DNA from: Nocardioides daphniae
GTDB lineage: Bacteria > Actinomycetota > Actinomycetes > Propionibacteriales > Nocardioidaceae
Assembly (NCBI RefSeq): GCF_004777465.1
Contig: NZ_CP038462.1
Coordinates: 3,286,001-3,350,000, forward strand
DNA length: 64,000 nucleotides
Direction: 5' to 3'
The notes beneath the pieces were generated by a model, which saw only the letters and a program-made list of their open reading frames with translations, did not search any database and was not told the DNA's origin. Both the position numbers and the translations under genes were made by a program. This document shows, piece after piece, positions 1-7,484 of the stretch; position 1 is the stretch's first letter, and the number at the start of each line of letters is the position of its first letter.

Positions 1-52
1 TGACGACCAAGATCGTCCCGGCCCCGCGCTCCGTCCTCGATCGCCCCGTCAC
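1..52 (-). CDS. TadE-like/Rv3654c-like secreted protein of the Tad cluster, N-terminal fragment
   Basis: Only the first 17 codons are inside the window. They start at a GTG whose GTGA overlaps the stop of the preceding TadE gene and read MTGRSRTERGAGTILVV. A charged N-terminus followed by a 'RGAGTILVV' entry into a hydrophobic helix is typical of the second TadE/TadF-like minor pilin that follows TadE in actinobacterial Tad clusters. The assignment rests on position and this short N-terminus; the rest lies beyond the left edge. Confidence 0.55.
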   Translation of the reverse strand, partial: MTGRSRTERGAGTILVV

Positions 53-408
53 GGCGCGCTCTCCAGCAGCGCCACCGCCTCGGCGTCGACCGGCACGGCC
101 GGCAACGAGGCGAAGAGCCCGCCCGGCCCGCGGACCCTGGCGGTGACGCGGACCCGGACGTGGTCGCCCTGGCCGCTCACCACCGCCACGCGGGCCGAGG
201 CGGGGGCGATGCGCTCCCCCACCTCGACCGCGTCGGCCGCCGCGTCACCCCGGGCCAGGGCACGGGCGGTCTCGCGCGCTGCGTCGACTGCCCGCACCTG
301 GGCCGCGCCGGCCGCCAGGAGCCACACCAGGCCCACGGTCAGCGCCCCGAGCAGCGGCAGCCCCAGGGCGATCTCGGCGGTGACCGCGCCACGCTCGTCG
401 CGCCTCAT
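49..408 (-). CDS. tadE: TadE-like minor pilin / pilus assembly protein
   Basis: The 119-residue protein starts MRRDERGAVTAEIALGLPLL. The 'RGAVTAEIAL' segment is the TadE signature: a charged N-terminus, Gly and a conserved Glu at the start of one hydrophobic helix (about residues 8-35), followed by a small extracytoplasmic domain. TadE proteins are minor pilin-like components of Tad (Flp) pili, matured by a prepilin peptidase and held in the membrane. The start overlaps the stop of the DUF4244 gene (ATGA) and its stop overlaps the next TadE-like gene (GTGA), so translation is probably coupled along the cluster. Confidence 0.85.
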   Translation of the reverse strand: MRRDERGAVTAEIALGLPLLGALTVGLVWLLAAGAAQVRAVDAARETARALARGDAAADAVEVGERIAPASARVAVVSGQGDHVRVRVTARVRGPGGLFASLPAVPVDAEAVALLESAP

Positions 409-581
409 CCCAGGCCCAGCAGCGAGAGGACGTGGTCGAAGAGCGTGTTGAGCAGCTGGTCGCCGAAGCCACCGGTCAGCATCGCGAAGAGGAGGCCGGC
501 GAAGCCAGCTCCTGCGGCCGTGCCGACCGCGTACTCCGCCGTGGTGATGCCTGCCTCGCTGCGGCCGTGCTGTCCTGCCAT
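405..581 (-). CDS. DUF4244 protein, Flp-type major pilin candidate
   Basis: The 58-residue protein starts at the ATG at 581, preceded by a perfect AAGGAGG (587-593 on the opposite strand). A longer in-frame reading from 665 exists but lacks such a site. After a short hydrophilic leader comes 'EAGITTAEYAVGTAAGAG': Gly, then a helix with Glu-Tyr at positions +5/+6, the arrangement at the cleavage site of Flp pilins. A single hydrophobic helix follows and the protein ends in a short Leu/Gly-rich tail. The small DUF4244 family is regularly found between tadC and tadE in actinobacteria. Pilin function is inferred from motif and context. Confidence 0.8.
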   Translation of the reverse strand: MAGQHGRSEAGITTAEYAVGTAAGAGFAGLLFAMLTGGFGDQLLNTLFDHVLSLLGLG

Positions 582-586
582 CGTTA

Positions 587-593
587 CCTCCTT
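587..593 (-). promoter_or_regulatory. strong ribosome-binding site of the pilin candidate
   Basis: AAGGAGG lies 5 nt upstream of the ATG at 581. It is the strongest Shine-Dalgarno match in the Tad cluster, decides the start codon, and fits a subunit made in larger amounts than its neighbours. The upstream gap (594-717) is the only sizeable one inside the cluster and could hold a separate pilin promoter, although I see no clear -35/-10 pair there. Confidence 0.6.
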
Positions 594-717
594 GGTCGGC
601 GGCCGCTCGTTCGGCCGTGGTTCCACCCTCGCGGCCGTCGGGTGCCGCTGCGTCCGCTCATCCACCGCCCGTCCGCGCCGTCAGGCATGTGCAGAAACGG
701 CGGCCGTCATGACCTGC

Positions 718-1431
718 TCAGCCGAAGGAGAGGCTGCTCACCAGCCCCGCCACGACCGGCACGATCCCCAGCAGCAGGAAGGCGGGCAGCAGGCACAGTC
801 CCAACGGCAGGGCGGCCCGCACGCCGACGGTGCGCGCCAGGTCCTCGACCTCCGTACGCCGTCGCGCCGCCAGGTCGCGCGCCAGCTCGGCCACCGCGTC
901 AGAGACGGCCGCGCCGGTGCGGTGGGAGCGCGCCAACCGCCGACCCAGCGGGCCGAGCACGGGGTCGTGGGCCAGGTCGTCCCAGACCTCGGCGGGGTCC
1001 GTGCCCCACACGAGCCGGGCGGTGACCGGGGCCAACCGCTCGGAGACAGGCCCCGGGCTCGCCTCGCAGGCCGCCGTGAGCGCAGCAGCCGGGGAGGCGC
1101 CTGCCCGCAGCCCCGCCCCCAGCAGCAGGACCAGGTGCGGCAGGTCGCGTGCCACCTCCCGCTCCGCGCGCGCCGCCAGCAGCGCCGGCCCGCGCCGCAG
1201 CAGCCACCCGCACGCCATCGCCACCACCACGGTCCACACCAGCGCGCCCGGCCGCGGCCCGGCGAACGCCAGGCCGGCCACCGCGCCGGCCGCCAGGCAG
1301 AGCACGACCTGCGCGAGCCGCGACGACGGCCCACCCCGTCCCTCACGCGCAGTCCGGCGGCGCGCCGGTCGAGGGCGACCACTGAGCAGCAGCGCGCCGG
1401 CCCAGCCCAGCGCCGCGACCAGCGCACTCAC
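718..1431 (-). CDS. tadC: Tad/type II secretion F-domain membrane protein TadC
   Basis: This 237-residue inner-membrane protein starts at a GTG (1431) that overlaps the tadB stop as GTGA. The same frame stays open much further upstream but there only reads tadB antiphase, so it was trimmed. It has an N-terminal membrane pair, a cytoplasmic T2SSF helical domain containing 'HLVLLLGAGLRAG', and two C-terminal membrane helices ending 'VPVVAGLVSSLSFG'. TadC and TadB form the membrane platform on which the TadA ATPase drives pilin polymerisation. Its length is normal for actinobacterial TadC. Confidence 0.85.
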   Translation of the reverse strand: MSALVAALGWAGALLLSGRPRPARRRTAREGRGGPSSRLAQVVLCLAAGAVAGLAFAGPRPGALVWTVVVAMACGWLLRRGPALLAARAEREVARDLPHLVLLLGAGLRAGASPAAALTAACEASPGPVSERLAPVTARLVWGTDPAEVWDDLAHDPVLGPLGRRLARSHRTGAAVSDAVAELARDLAARRRTEVEDLARTVGVRAALPLGLCLLPAFLLLGIVPVVAGLVSSLSFG

Positions 1432-2078
1432 GCCCGCGCCTCGACCGCGTCGGCGATCCGCTCGATCCAGGCCAGCCCTGCCGCCATCAGCACGAGACCG
1501 GCCAGCCCGCACAGCGCGCCGCCCACCCCGAGGAAGAACCGCCACGGCTCGGCGCCGCTCCACGTCACCACGACCAGGGCGAGCACCGGCAGCCCGACGA
1601 GCATCCGCGCGGTGGCACGGGCGGAGGCCAGCTCGGCGGTGACGACCCGGCGGGTCGCGGCCTCGAGCCGCAGCTCGTCGGCCACCGCCTCGAGCGCATC
1701 GGCCAGTCCCTGCCCGCTGCGGTGGGCCACCTGCCACGCGCCCGCCACCCGGGCCAGCGGCGCCACCCCGGTGCGACGGAGCGCGGCGGGCACGTCGGCA
1801 CCGAGGTCGTACGCCTGCACCACCGGCCCCAGCTCCGGGCAGACCTCCCCCGCCCAGCGCAGGGCGGAGCCGGGGTCGCGCCCGCCGCGCAGCTCCTCGG
1901 CCAGCACGCTGCAGGCTTCGCCCGCCCGGGCCGACCGGGCCCGCCGCTCCGCCCGCGCCCGCCGAGGACGCGGCCAGCGGAGCGTGGGCAGCGTCCCGCC
2001 GGGCACCAGGCGTACGGGCCACGACAGCAGGACCGCACACGCCAGCGCCACTGCCGCCAGCGCCGTCGACCAGGTCAC
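1428..2078 (-). CDS. tadB: Tad/type II secretion F-domain membrane protein TadB
   Basis: The 216-residue protein starts at the GTG at 2078, overlapping the tadA stop by GTGA, which gives a start directly at its first membrane helix ('[18 protein letters not shown]'). The T2SSF domain lies in the middle ('LAEELRGGRDPGSALR' ... 'GQGLADALEAVADELR') and is followed by two membrane helices. Partner of TadC in the pilus platform. It is shorter than proteobacterial TadB because, as usual in actinobacteria, it lacks the long N-terminal extension. Confidence 0.85.
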   Translation of the reverse strand: MTWSTALAAVALACAVLLSWPVRLVPGGTLPTLRWPRPRRARAERRARSARAGEACSVLAEELRGGRDPGSALRWAGEVCPELGPVVQAYDLGADVPAALRRTGVAPLARVAGAWQVAHRSGQGLADALEAVADELRLEAATRRVVTAELASARATARMLVGLPVLALVVVTWSGAEPWRFFLGVGGALCGLAGLVLMAAGLAWIERIADAVEARA

Positions 2079-3223
2079 CGCCGCCCCTCCAACCGGTCGG
2101 CCAGCAAGGCTGCGCCCGGCCCCTCCTTGACCCGCCCGTCCCGGCCGAACTCCAACGCCCACACCGCCTCCGCTCCGCGCTCACCCAGCCGTGGCACCGC
2201 CACCTGCGCCAACCGGCGGCGGCCGTCGGCGCCACGGCTCACGTGGAGCAGCACGTCGACGGCGGCGACGAACTGGGCGGCGGCCGCAACGCGGTCGATG
2301 CCCGCGGGAGCCGCCAGCGCCTCGATGCGCGCCGGCACCTGCTCGGCGGAGTTGGCGTGCAGCGTGCCGCACCCGCCCTCGTGTCCGGTGTTCATCGCCG
2401 CCAGCAGGTCGACCACCTCGGCGCCACGCACCTCGCCGACCACCACCCGGTCGGGGCGCATCCGCAGGGCCTGGCGCACCAACGTACGCAGCGACACCTC
2501 ACCGCTGCCCTCGGTGTTGGCCGGGCGCGCCTCCAGCCCCACGACCATCGGGTGGTCGGGCCGCAGCTCGGCCGAGTCCTCCACGACCACGACCCGCTCG
2601 CTCGGCGGCACCAGGCCCAGCAGCGTGGTGAGCAGGGTGGTCTTGCCGCTGCCGGTCCCGCCGCTGACGAGGTGGGCGAGCCGTCCGGCGACCACGTCGC
2701 GCAGCAGCCGCGCGCCCGGCTGGGTCACCATCCCGGCGTCGACCAGCTCGTCGAGGGTGAAGTTGCGGGCCCGCGGGATGCGCAGCGAGACGGCCGTGCC
2801 GGGGTGCGCGAGCGGCGCCAGCACCGCGTGGAACCGCGCCCCCTCCGGCAGCCGTACGTCGCAGAACGGCGATGCGTCGTCGAGTCGCCGCCCGCCTCGC
2901 GCGGCGAGTCGTTGCGCGATGCGTCGGACCTCGTCCTCCGAGGCCAGGACCACGTCCGTGACCTCGACCCCCTGTCCACGGTCCACCCAGACCGGGCCGG
3001 GTCCGTTGACCAGCACGTCGGTGACGGTGGGGTCGGCCACCAGCGGTGCGAGGGGGCCCAGGCCGTGGGCCGTGCGCAGCACGTGTTCGTGCACGTCGCT
3101 GACGGCGGTCGCACTGACCGGCAGGCCGAGGCGCTGCAGTGCCAGGGCGATCCGGTGCGGGGTGAGCTCTCCGCCGTGGCGAACCAGGTCGTCGCGGACC
3201 GCGTCGGCCATCTCCACGCTCAC
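2075..3223 (-). CDS. tadA: TadA/CpaF-type secretion ATPase
   Basis: This 382-residue hexameric ATPase powers pilus assembly from the cytoplasmic side. The Walker A motif GGTGSGKTT is at residues 188-196, followed by an Asp-box region ('[10 protein letters not shown]') and the Walker B/His-box region '[15 protein letters not shown]' with 'GTLHAN' at about 286-291. The start is a GTG overlapping the upstream gene's stop (GTGA). Length and motif order match the actinobacterial TadA/CpaF (GspE superfamily) type with a short N-terminal domain. Confidence 0.93.
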   Translation of the reverse strand: MSVEMADAVRDDLVRHGGELTPHRIALALQRLGLPVSATAVSDVHEHVLRTAHGLGPLAPLVADPTVTDVLVNGPGPVWVDRGQGVEVTDVVLASEDEVRRIAQRLAARGGRRLDDASPFCDVRLPEGARFHAVLAPLAHPGTAVSLRIPRARNFTLDELVDAGMVTQPGARLLRDVVAGRLAHLVSGGTGSGKTTLLTTLLGLVPPSERVVVVEDSAELRPDHPMVVGLEARPANTEGSGEVSLRTLVRQALRMRPDRVVVGEVRGAEVVDLLAAMNTGHEGGCGTLHANSAEQVPARIEALAAPAGIDRVAAAAQFVAAVDVLLHVSRGADGRRRLAQVAVPRLGERGAEAVWALEFGRDGRVKEGPGAALLADRLEGRR

Positions 3224-4287
3224 CGGGCCACCTCCGGGCCGGTGAGGTCGCCGTGCAGCACGTCGTCCAGGAGCCTGTCGACCGCCCGCGCCCAGCCGCC
3301 GCGCCGGGAACGGACCGGCCCCAGCCCCAGGTCGACCGACTCGTCGAGACCCCGCCGGAAGGGCAGCCGGGCGACGAGCCGGGCGCCGGTGGCGCTGCGT
3401 ACCGCCTCGTCACCCACACCAGCAGCGCCCTCGCCACCCCGCCGCACCACCACGTCGAGGCCACCTCCCAGCTCGGAGACCTGACGGGTGGCAGCCGCCA
3501 GGCCCGCCACCGACGGCCGCACCACCAGCAGGGCGCGGTCGCACCGGGCGAGCACCTCACGGGCCAGCGCCACCTGCCCGCGCGGCAGGTCCACCACCAC
3601 CAGGTCGTGGCCGAGCCGCGCGGCCTCCACGACGTCGCGCACGACCGCCGGCGCCAGCGCGTCGGAGGCCCCGACGACCAGCCCGATCCCCTCGTGCCGA
3701 GGGACGGCGGCCGCCAACGAGGCGGCCGCGATCCGCCCGGGCGAGGCGGCGATCTCGCGCCACCCGAGCCCGCTCCTCTCGTCGACCCCCACGGTGCGGT
3801 CCAGCCCCGGGCCCCACGGGTCACAGTCGAGCGCCACCACACGCAGCCCACGCCGCGCCGCCACCTGGGCCAGGGCCGCCGCAGCGGTGGTGGCGCCCGC
3901 CCCGCCCGACCCGGGGAGCAGGGCGACCACCCGTCCCGGCGGCCCCGCGGCTCGCTCCTGCAGCAGCCCGGTCAGCCACTCCCGCGCCCCGTCGAGCGCG
4001 GTGACGCTCTCCGCGCCCAGGCTGACGCCGGCCCGGAAGTGACCGGTGGTCGGTGCGCCCCGGCACAGCAGGTGCACGTCGGGGCGGCGCCGCGGACCAG
4101 CGGCCAGCACCGCCCCGAGGACGTCGTCGCCGACCAGCACCACCCGGGCGCTGGGCCAGCGCGCCGACGCCTCGACGACGCCGAGCACCTCGACACCACG
4201 CCCCGCCCCCGCGGCGCACCGCTGCACCTCGTCGACGACGGCCGCGTCCTGCGAGACCACCATCACGTCGGCGTACGGAGCCGTCAC
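3220..4287 (-). CDS. ssd: septum-site-determining/CpaE-like P-loop protein of the Tad cluster
   Basis: The protein has about 355 residues if begun at the GTG at 4287, which has GGGGAG six nt upstream; an ATG at 4320 is the alternative. The N-terminal part (to about residue 115) resembles the receiver-like domain of CpaE. The second part is a MinD/ParA-like NTPase with a degenerate P-loop 'LPGSGGAGATT' and 'VVALDCDPWGPGLDR'. Ssd/CpaE proteins sit first in Tad clusters and localise the machine. The loop lacks the canonical GK(S/T), as in many Ssd proteins, so ATP hydrolysis is uncertain. The stop overlaps the tadA start. Confidence 0.8.
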   Translation of the reverse strand: MTAPYADVMVVSQDAAVVDEVQRCAAGAGRGVEVLGVVEASARWPSARVVLVGDDVLGAVLAAGPRRRPDVHLLCRGAPTTGHFRAGVSLGAESVTALDGAREWLTGLLQERAAGPPGRVVALLPGSGGAGATTAAAALAQVAARRGLRVVALDCDPWGPGLDRTVGVDERSGLGWREIAASPGRIAAASLAAAVPRHEGIGLVVGASDALAPAVVRDVVEAARLGHDLVVVDLPRGQVALAREVLARCDRALLVVRPSVAGLAAATRQVSELGGGLDVVVRRGGEGAAGVGDEAVRSATGARLVARLPFRRGLDESVDLGLGPVRSRRGGWARAVDRLLDDVLHGDLTGPEVAR

Positions 4288-4495
4288 CCCCGGCTCCCCG
4301 GACCTCTCCCTCAACCTCATGCCGGCGAGCCTGACGCGCTCCGAGGCCGGCCGCTGGCGGCTGGGCGCAGGCCTGTGGAGGGTCCCGGTGCGAGCCAACT
4401 GTGGAGACCCCACGGCCCTGCCCGCCCGGTTGTGGCGCACGCCACATTCACGTACGAGCCGTTCAACTGTGCCCCGTCGGGGACCGTCGCGTGCC

Positions 4496-4501
4496 TACGA
4501 T
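4496..4501 (+). promoter_or_regulatory. leaderless-type -10 element (TACGAT) of the HAD phosphatase gene
   Basis: TACGAT ends 6 nt before the ATG at 4508 and no ribosome-binding site lies between them. With transcription starting about 7 nt downstream of a -10 box, the mRNA would begin at the start codon. The 220-bp gap 4288-4507 between divergent genes holds no other clear signal. Confidence 0.5.
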
Positions 4502-4507
4502 GAATCC

Positions 4508-5299
4508 ATGCACCGCCCCGCAGCGGCCTTCTTCGATCTCGACAAGACGATCATCGCCGCGTCGAGCACCCTTGCGTTCAGCCGCCACTTCGCCGATGGC
4601 GGGCTGATCACCAAGCGCGCCATGCTGCGGTCGGCCTACGCCCAGTTTGTCTTCGCGGTCGCGGCGCCGACCACGACCAGATGGACAAGCTGCGCGAGTT
4701 CCTCTCCGGCCTGGTCACCGGCTGGGACGTCGCCACGGTCCGCGAGATCGTCGCCGACACCCTGCACAACGTGGTCGACCCGCTGGTCTACGACGAGGCG
4801 GTCTGCCTGATCGAGGAGCACAAGGCGGAGGGCCGCGACGTCATCATCGTCTCCGCCTCCGGCCTCGACGTCGTCGAGCCGATCGGCCAGCTGCTCGGCG
4901 CCGACGGCGTGGTGGCCACCGAGCTGGAGATCCCCCGAGGGCAAGTACACCGGCGAGATCACCCGCTACGTCTACGCCGAGGAGAAGGCGCGGGCGATCC
5001 GCGACCTCGCCGAGGAGGCGGGCTACGACCTGGCCGAGTGCTACGCCTACAGCGACTCGGTGACCGACGTGCCGATGCTCGAGGTGGTCGGCCACCCCTT
5101 CGCGGTCAACCCCGACAAGGAGCTGAAGAAGGTCGCCGAGCAGCACGAGTGGCCGGTCCTGGTCTTCAGCCGCCCGGTGGGCCTGAGCAGCCGCGCGAAG
5201 GTCTCCCGACCCACGCTGGCAGCGCTCGCGGTGGGCGGTGCGGTGGCCTTCGGCGGCTACGTCTGGGCCAACTCGCGCAAGCGTCCGCGCGGCGTCTGA
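4508..5299 (+). CDS. HAD-IB family phosphatase (SerB-like), interrupted by two compensating frameshifts
   Basis: The N-terminus 'AAFFDLDKTIIAASSTLAF' carries the HAD motif I (DxDxT-like, DLDKT). Motif II is 'VIIVSASG' and motif IV is in 'AYSDSVTDVPML'. A C-terminal membrane helix follows ('ALAVGGAVAFGGYVWA'). Reading requires a one-base loss near 4661-4670 (before 'DHDQMDKLREF') and a one-base gain in the C5 run at 4932-4936. Together they restore the original frame and give 264 codons. Such proteins dephosphorylate small phospho-metabolites; the substrate is unknown. The gene commonly flanks the Tad ssd gene in actinobacteria. The shifts look like sequence errors, since both halves are fully conserved in style. 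Confidence 0.8.
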
Positions 5300-5326
5300 C
5301 ACGGCGTCCGACACAGCGTCCGACCC
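5291..5326. repeat. three imperfect 12-bp tandem copies starting at the HAD gene's stop codon
   Basis: GGCGTCTGACAC (5291-5302, containing the TGA stop) is followed by GGCGTCCGACAC (5303-5314) and AGCGTCCGACCC (5315-5326). The stop codon is lost in the later copies (TGA to CGA). This is one of five gene ends in the window with an echoed 3' end. Confidence 0.7.
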
Positions 5327-5628
5327 GGCCCTCAGGACGCCCTCGACCCACCCTCGTACGCCCTTCCACGGGCGCGCGTATTGCGCCACCGGAGGGCGGA
5401 CAAGTCAACCCTTGAAGGTCCCGCAGGATCGAGGTAGACAGGACAGCAACAACTCCAGAGCAGCACGTGAGTCGGGTACCCACGCGGCGACCATCCCTTC
5501 GAAAGGGCGCTGACCAGGCGGACTTCCGCAGGTCACAACATGAGACAGCACGCTTGATATCCCGCACCCACGTGTCAGCGGCGGCATCCGGTCCTCGACG
5601 AGCGGGTGCCGCTCGCATGCTCGGCCAG
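5327..5628. other. intergenic region with an orphan promoter-like sequence
   Basis: There is no convincing gene here. TTGAAG (5412-5417) and TAGACA (5435-5440) are spaced by 17 bp, a good housekeeping-promoter geometry reading rightwards. It is followed at 5495-5507 by a small hairpin (CCCTT-cga-AAGGG). Short reading frames on both strands have no family features. A small RNA or decayed gene is possible. Confidence 0.4.
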
Positions 5629-5697
5629 TCAGCCGCGCTCACGCTCCACCCTCAGCCGCGTTCGCGCTCCACCGTCAGCCGCGCTCGCGGCGTGGCC
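5629..5697. repeat. three 23-bp tandem copies at the 3' end of the Fic-like gene
   Basis: The units begin at 5629, 5652 and 5675, each starting TCAGCCGCG; the third begins exactly at the stop codon (TCA, minus strand) of the leftward gene. On the coding strand each reads GAGCG(C/T)GA(A/G)CGCGGCTGA or close to it, so the last codons and the stop are repeated twice downstream. The period (23) is not a multiple of 3. Confidence 0.75.
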
Positions 5698-6421
5698 TCT
5701 TCACCGGCCGCAGCGGGCTCAGCTCCATGCCCTTCGCGTACGCCTCGGCGGCGTAGAGCGCCCACGCGTGGACGCCGCGCTGGCTGCCCGTCGCGTAGCC
5801 CCGCAGGTTGGACTCGTACTGCTCGCGCAACGCCAGGTGACCGGCCTCCGGCACCATCAGCGCCTTCGGGTCGACGCCGCGCGCGACCAGCACCAGCCGC
5901 TCGGCGGCCCGGGCCACGATCCCGTTGTGGGAGGCGAAGGGCGCGGCGGTGGCGATGTCGGCGTGGACCACGGCGGCCAGCAGCAGCGCCGGCACCTGGC
6001 TCGACGAGAGCACGACCTCGGCCAGGCCCTGGAGCCGCTTCGCCGACTCCGCGTCGCGCGGGCGACCGAGCGCCTCGGCGGGCAGGGCGGTGGAGGCAGC
6101 CACCGCGTGCAGGCGGGCGAAGACCTGGAGCGGCGACTGCTTGAGCTGCGGGGTCAGCGAGAGCACGGAGGCCGAGAGCCGCAGGGCGTCCTGGGCGATC
6201 TCGTCGCCCCGACCCTCGGCGATCTCCTCGATCGTCGCGGTCGACCCCTCCAGCACGGCGGAGGCGTGCGCACCCAGCGCGAGCGCCTCGGCGGTCGTCG
6301 CCGGGTCGGTCTGGCGCAGTCCGCGGTCGCGCAGCATGACGTCAATGCCGTCGCGCGTGGCGGCGTACGCGGAGGCCACGCCCTCGAGTTCCGCCAGCCA
6401 GGCGAGGGGATCGGTGCTCAC
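5675..6421 (-). CDS. Fic/DOC-like helical protein, usually annotated as 'oxidoreductase'
   Basis: This 248-residue, mostly alpha-helical protein contains 'VVHADIATAAPFASHNGIVA', which resembles the Fic core (HxFx(D/E)GNGR) but with the catalytic His and the GNGR anion loop degenerate ('FASHNGIVARA'). Classical AMPylation is therefore doubtful. Orthologues occur widely in actinobacteria near acetate genes and the HAD phosphatase and carry the unsupported label 'oxidoreductase'. It starts at a GTG (6421) with no ribosome-binding site but a TAGCGT hexamer 8 nt upstream. Divergent from the methyltransferase gene. Confidence 0.6.
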   Translation of the reverse strand: MSTDPLAWLAELEGVASAYAATRDGIDVMLRDRGLRQTDPATTAEALALGAHASAVLEGSTATIEEIAEGRGDEIAQDALRLSASVLSLTPQLKQSPLQVFARLHAVAASTALPAEALGRPRDAESAKRLQGLAEVVLSSSQVPALLLAAVVHADIATAAPFASHNGIVARAAERLVLVARGVDPKALMVPEAGHLALREQYESNLRGYATGSQRGVHAWALYAAEAYAKGMELSPLRPVKRPRRERG

Positions 6422-6429
6422 GTCGCCCC

Positions 6430-6442
6430 ACGCTAGTAGCCT
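6430..6442. promoter_or_regulatory. back-to-back leaderless-type -10 elements
   Basis: In the 28-bp divergent gap, TAGCCT (6437-6442, plus) ends 7 nt before the methyltransferase ATG. The reverse complement at 6430-6435 reads TAGCGT on the minus strand and ends 8 nt before the Fic-like gene's GTG. The two hexamers nearly abut, so polymerase binding for the two genes should be mutually exclusive. Confidence 0.5.
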
Positions 6443-6449
6443 TGTGACG

Positions 6450-7454
6450 ATGGCGAGCGAACGACCCCCGGAGGAGCCGCGCGGCGCACGCAGCGTGGCC
6501 GCCGCCCATGTCCACGGTCGCCCCGGCTACCCGCGCGAGTGCGTCGACTGGGTCGTGCCCGGCCACGGCAAGACCGTGCTCGAGATCGGTGCCGGCATCG
6601 GCAAGCTGACCGAGCAGCTGGTCGCCGCCGGCCACGCCGTGCACGCGGTCGACCGCGACGCCTCCATGCTCGAGGTGCTGCGTACGCGGCTCCCCTCGGT
6701 CCCGGTCACCGAGGGCACCGTCGAGGAGCTCGAGCTGCGCCACCGGTCGGTCGACGCGGTCGTCTGCTCGACCGCCTTCACCTCGTTCGACCTCGACTGC
6801 ACGCTCCCCGTCATCGCGAAGGCCCTGAAGACCGGCGGCCACCTCAGCGTGGTCTGGCACGAGCGTGACACGCGCATCCCGTGGGTGCGCCGCCTCGGCG
6901 CCTTCCTCGAGGGGCCCGTCGGCGCGCGTGACAACGAGCCGCGCACCACCACGATCACCGAGCGCCTGCTGCACTCCCCCCTCTTCAGCTTCGTCGAGGA
7001 GCAGACGTACACCATCTGGCAGGACATCGACCGCGAGACGGTCTCCGACCTCGTGCTGTCGCGTTCCTGGGTCGCGGCGCTCTCGCCGGAGGCGCGGGCC
7101 CGCGCGGTCGAGGAGGTCCAGGCCTTCTACGCCGACTACGGCCGCGGCATGGACGGCATGCAGCTGCCTTACCGCGTGCACGCGGTGCGCACCCAGGTGG
7201 TGCACCAGCCCGGTCTCTTCGACGACGGCACCGACGCGTTGCGGATCACCTCGGGCGCGGGGCCGGTCGCGAGCGTCGCCGGGGTGGCCGTCACAGCCGC
7301 GGCGACCGACGCGCAGGCCGACGCGCGAGAGGGCGACGCGCAGGGTGAGGCGCAGGGCGAGGCCAAGGAGGCACCCCCGAAGTTCCGCTTCGACGCCGAC
7401 CTCTTCACCTCCGACGGCACCGACACGGACATGCTGCTCATCGACTTCACCTGA
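6450..7454 (+). CDS. class I SAM-dependent methyltransferase with a disordered C-terminal extension
   Basis: The 334-residue protein has the SAM-binding motif 'TVLEIGAGIGKLTEQL' at about residues 43-58, an acidic turn 'AVDRDASML' and motif 'VDAVVCSTAFTSFDL', a Methyltransf_11-type domain over about residues 20-150. The C-terminal 90 residues contain a low-complexity Ala/Asp/Glu/Gln segment ('AQADAREGDAQGEAQGEA') and end 'DTDMLLIDFT'. The substrate cannot be told from the sequence. The ATG at 6450 follows TAGCCT by 7 nt with no ribosome-binding site, suggesting a leaderless message. Confidence 0.8.
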   Translation: MASERPPEEPRGARSVAAAHVHGRPGYPRECVDWVVPGHGKTVLEIGAGIGKLTEQLVAAGHAVHAVDRDASMLEVLRTRLPSVPVTEGTVEELELRHRSVDAVVCSTAFTSFDLDCTLPVIAKALKTGGHLSVVWHERDTRIPWVRRLGAFLEGPVGARDNEPRTTTITERLLHSPLFSFVEEQTYTIWQDIDRETVSDLVLSRSWVAALSPEARARAVEEVQAFYADYGRGMDGMQLPYRVHAVRTQVVHQPGLFDDGTDALRITSGAGPVASVAGVAVTAAATDAQADAREGDAQGEAQGEAKEAPPKFRFDADLFTSDGTDTDMLLIDFT

Positions 7455-7471
7455 GCGACGGCGCTCACCTA

Positions 7472-7477
7472 TAGGTT
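7472..7477 (+). promoter_or_regulatory. leaderless-type -10 element (TAGGTT) of the LytS kinase gene
   Basis: TAGGTT ends 7 nt before the ATG at 7485; there is no Shine-Dalgarno sequence in between. It would start the operon of kinase, regulator, membrane protein and symporter. Confidence 0.5.
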
Positions 7478-7484
7478 CGTAGGC

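Noticed and set aside
160..3484. Long plus-strand open frames opposite the Tad cluster, and similar antisense frames elsewhere (for example opposite nirB, 16933-19572)
   Set aside because: They are Arg/Pro/Ala- or His/Gln-rich translations typical of antisense high-GC DNA, have no ribosome-binding sites or family motifs, and mirror well-supported genes.
5467..6144. A rightward gene starting at the GTG at 5467, after the orphan promoter
   Set aside because: The product is Arg/Ser/Pro-rich, has no ribosome-binding site, and most of it is antisense to the Fic-like gene.
5675..6421. Active Fic AMPylase (toxin-like)
   Set aside because: The HxFx(D/E)GNGR motif is degraded, there is no antitoxin partner, and the gene sits in a conserved housekeeping context.
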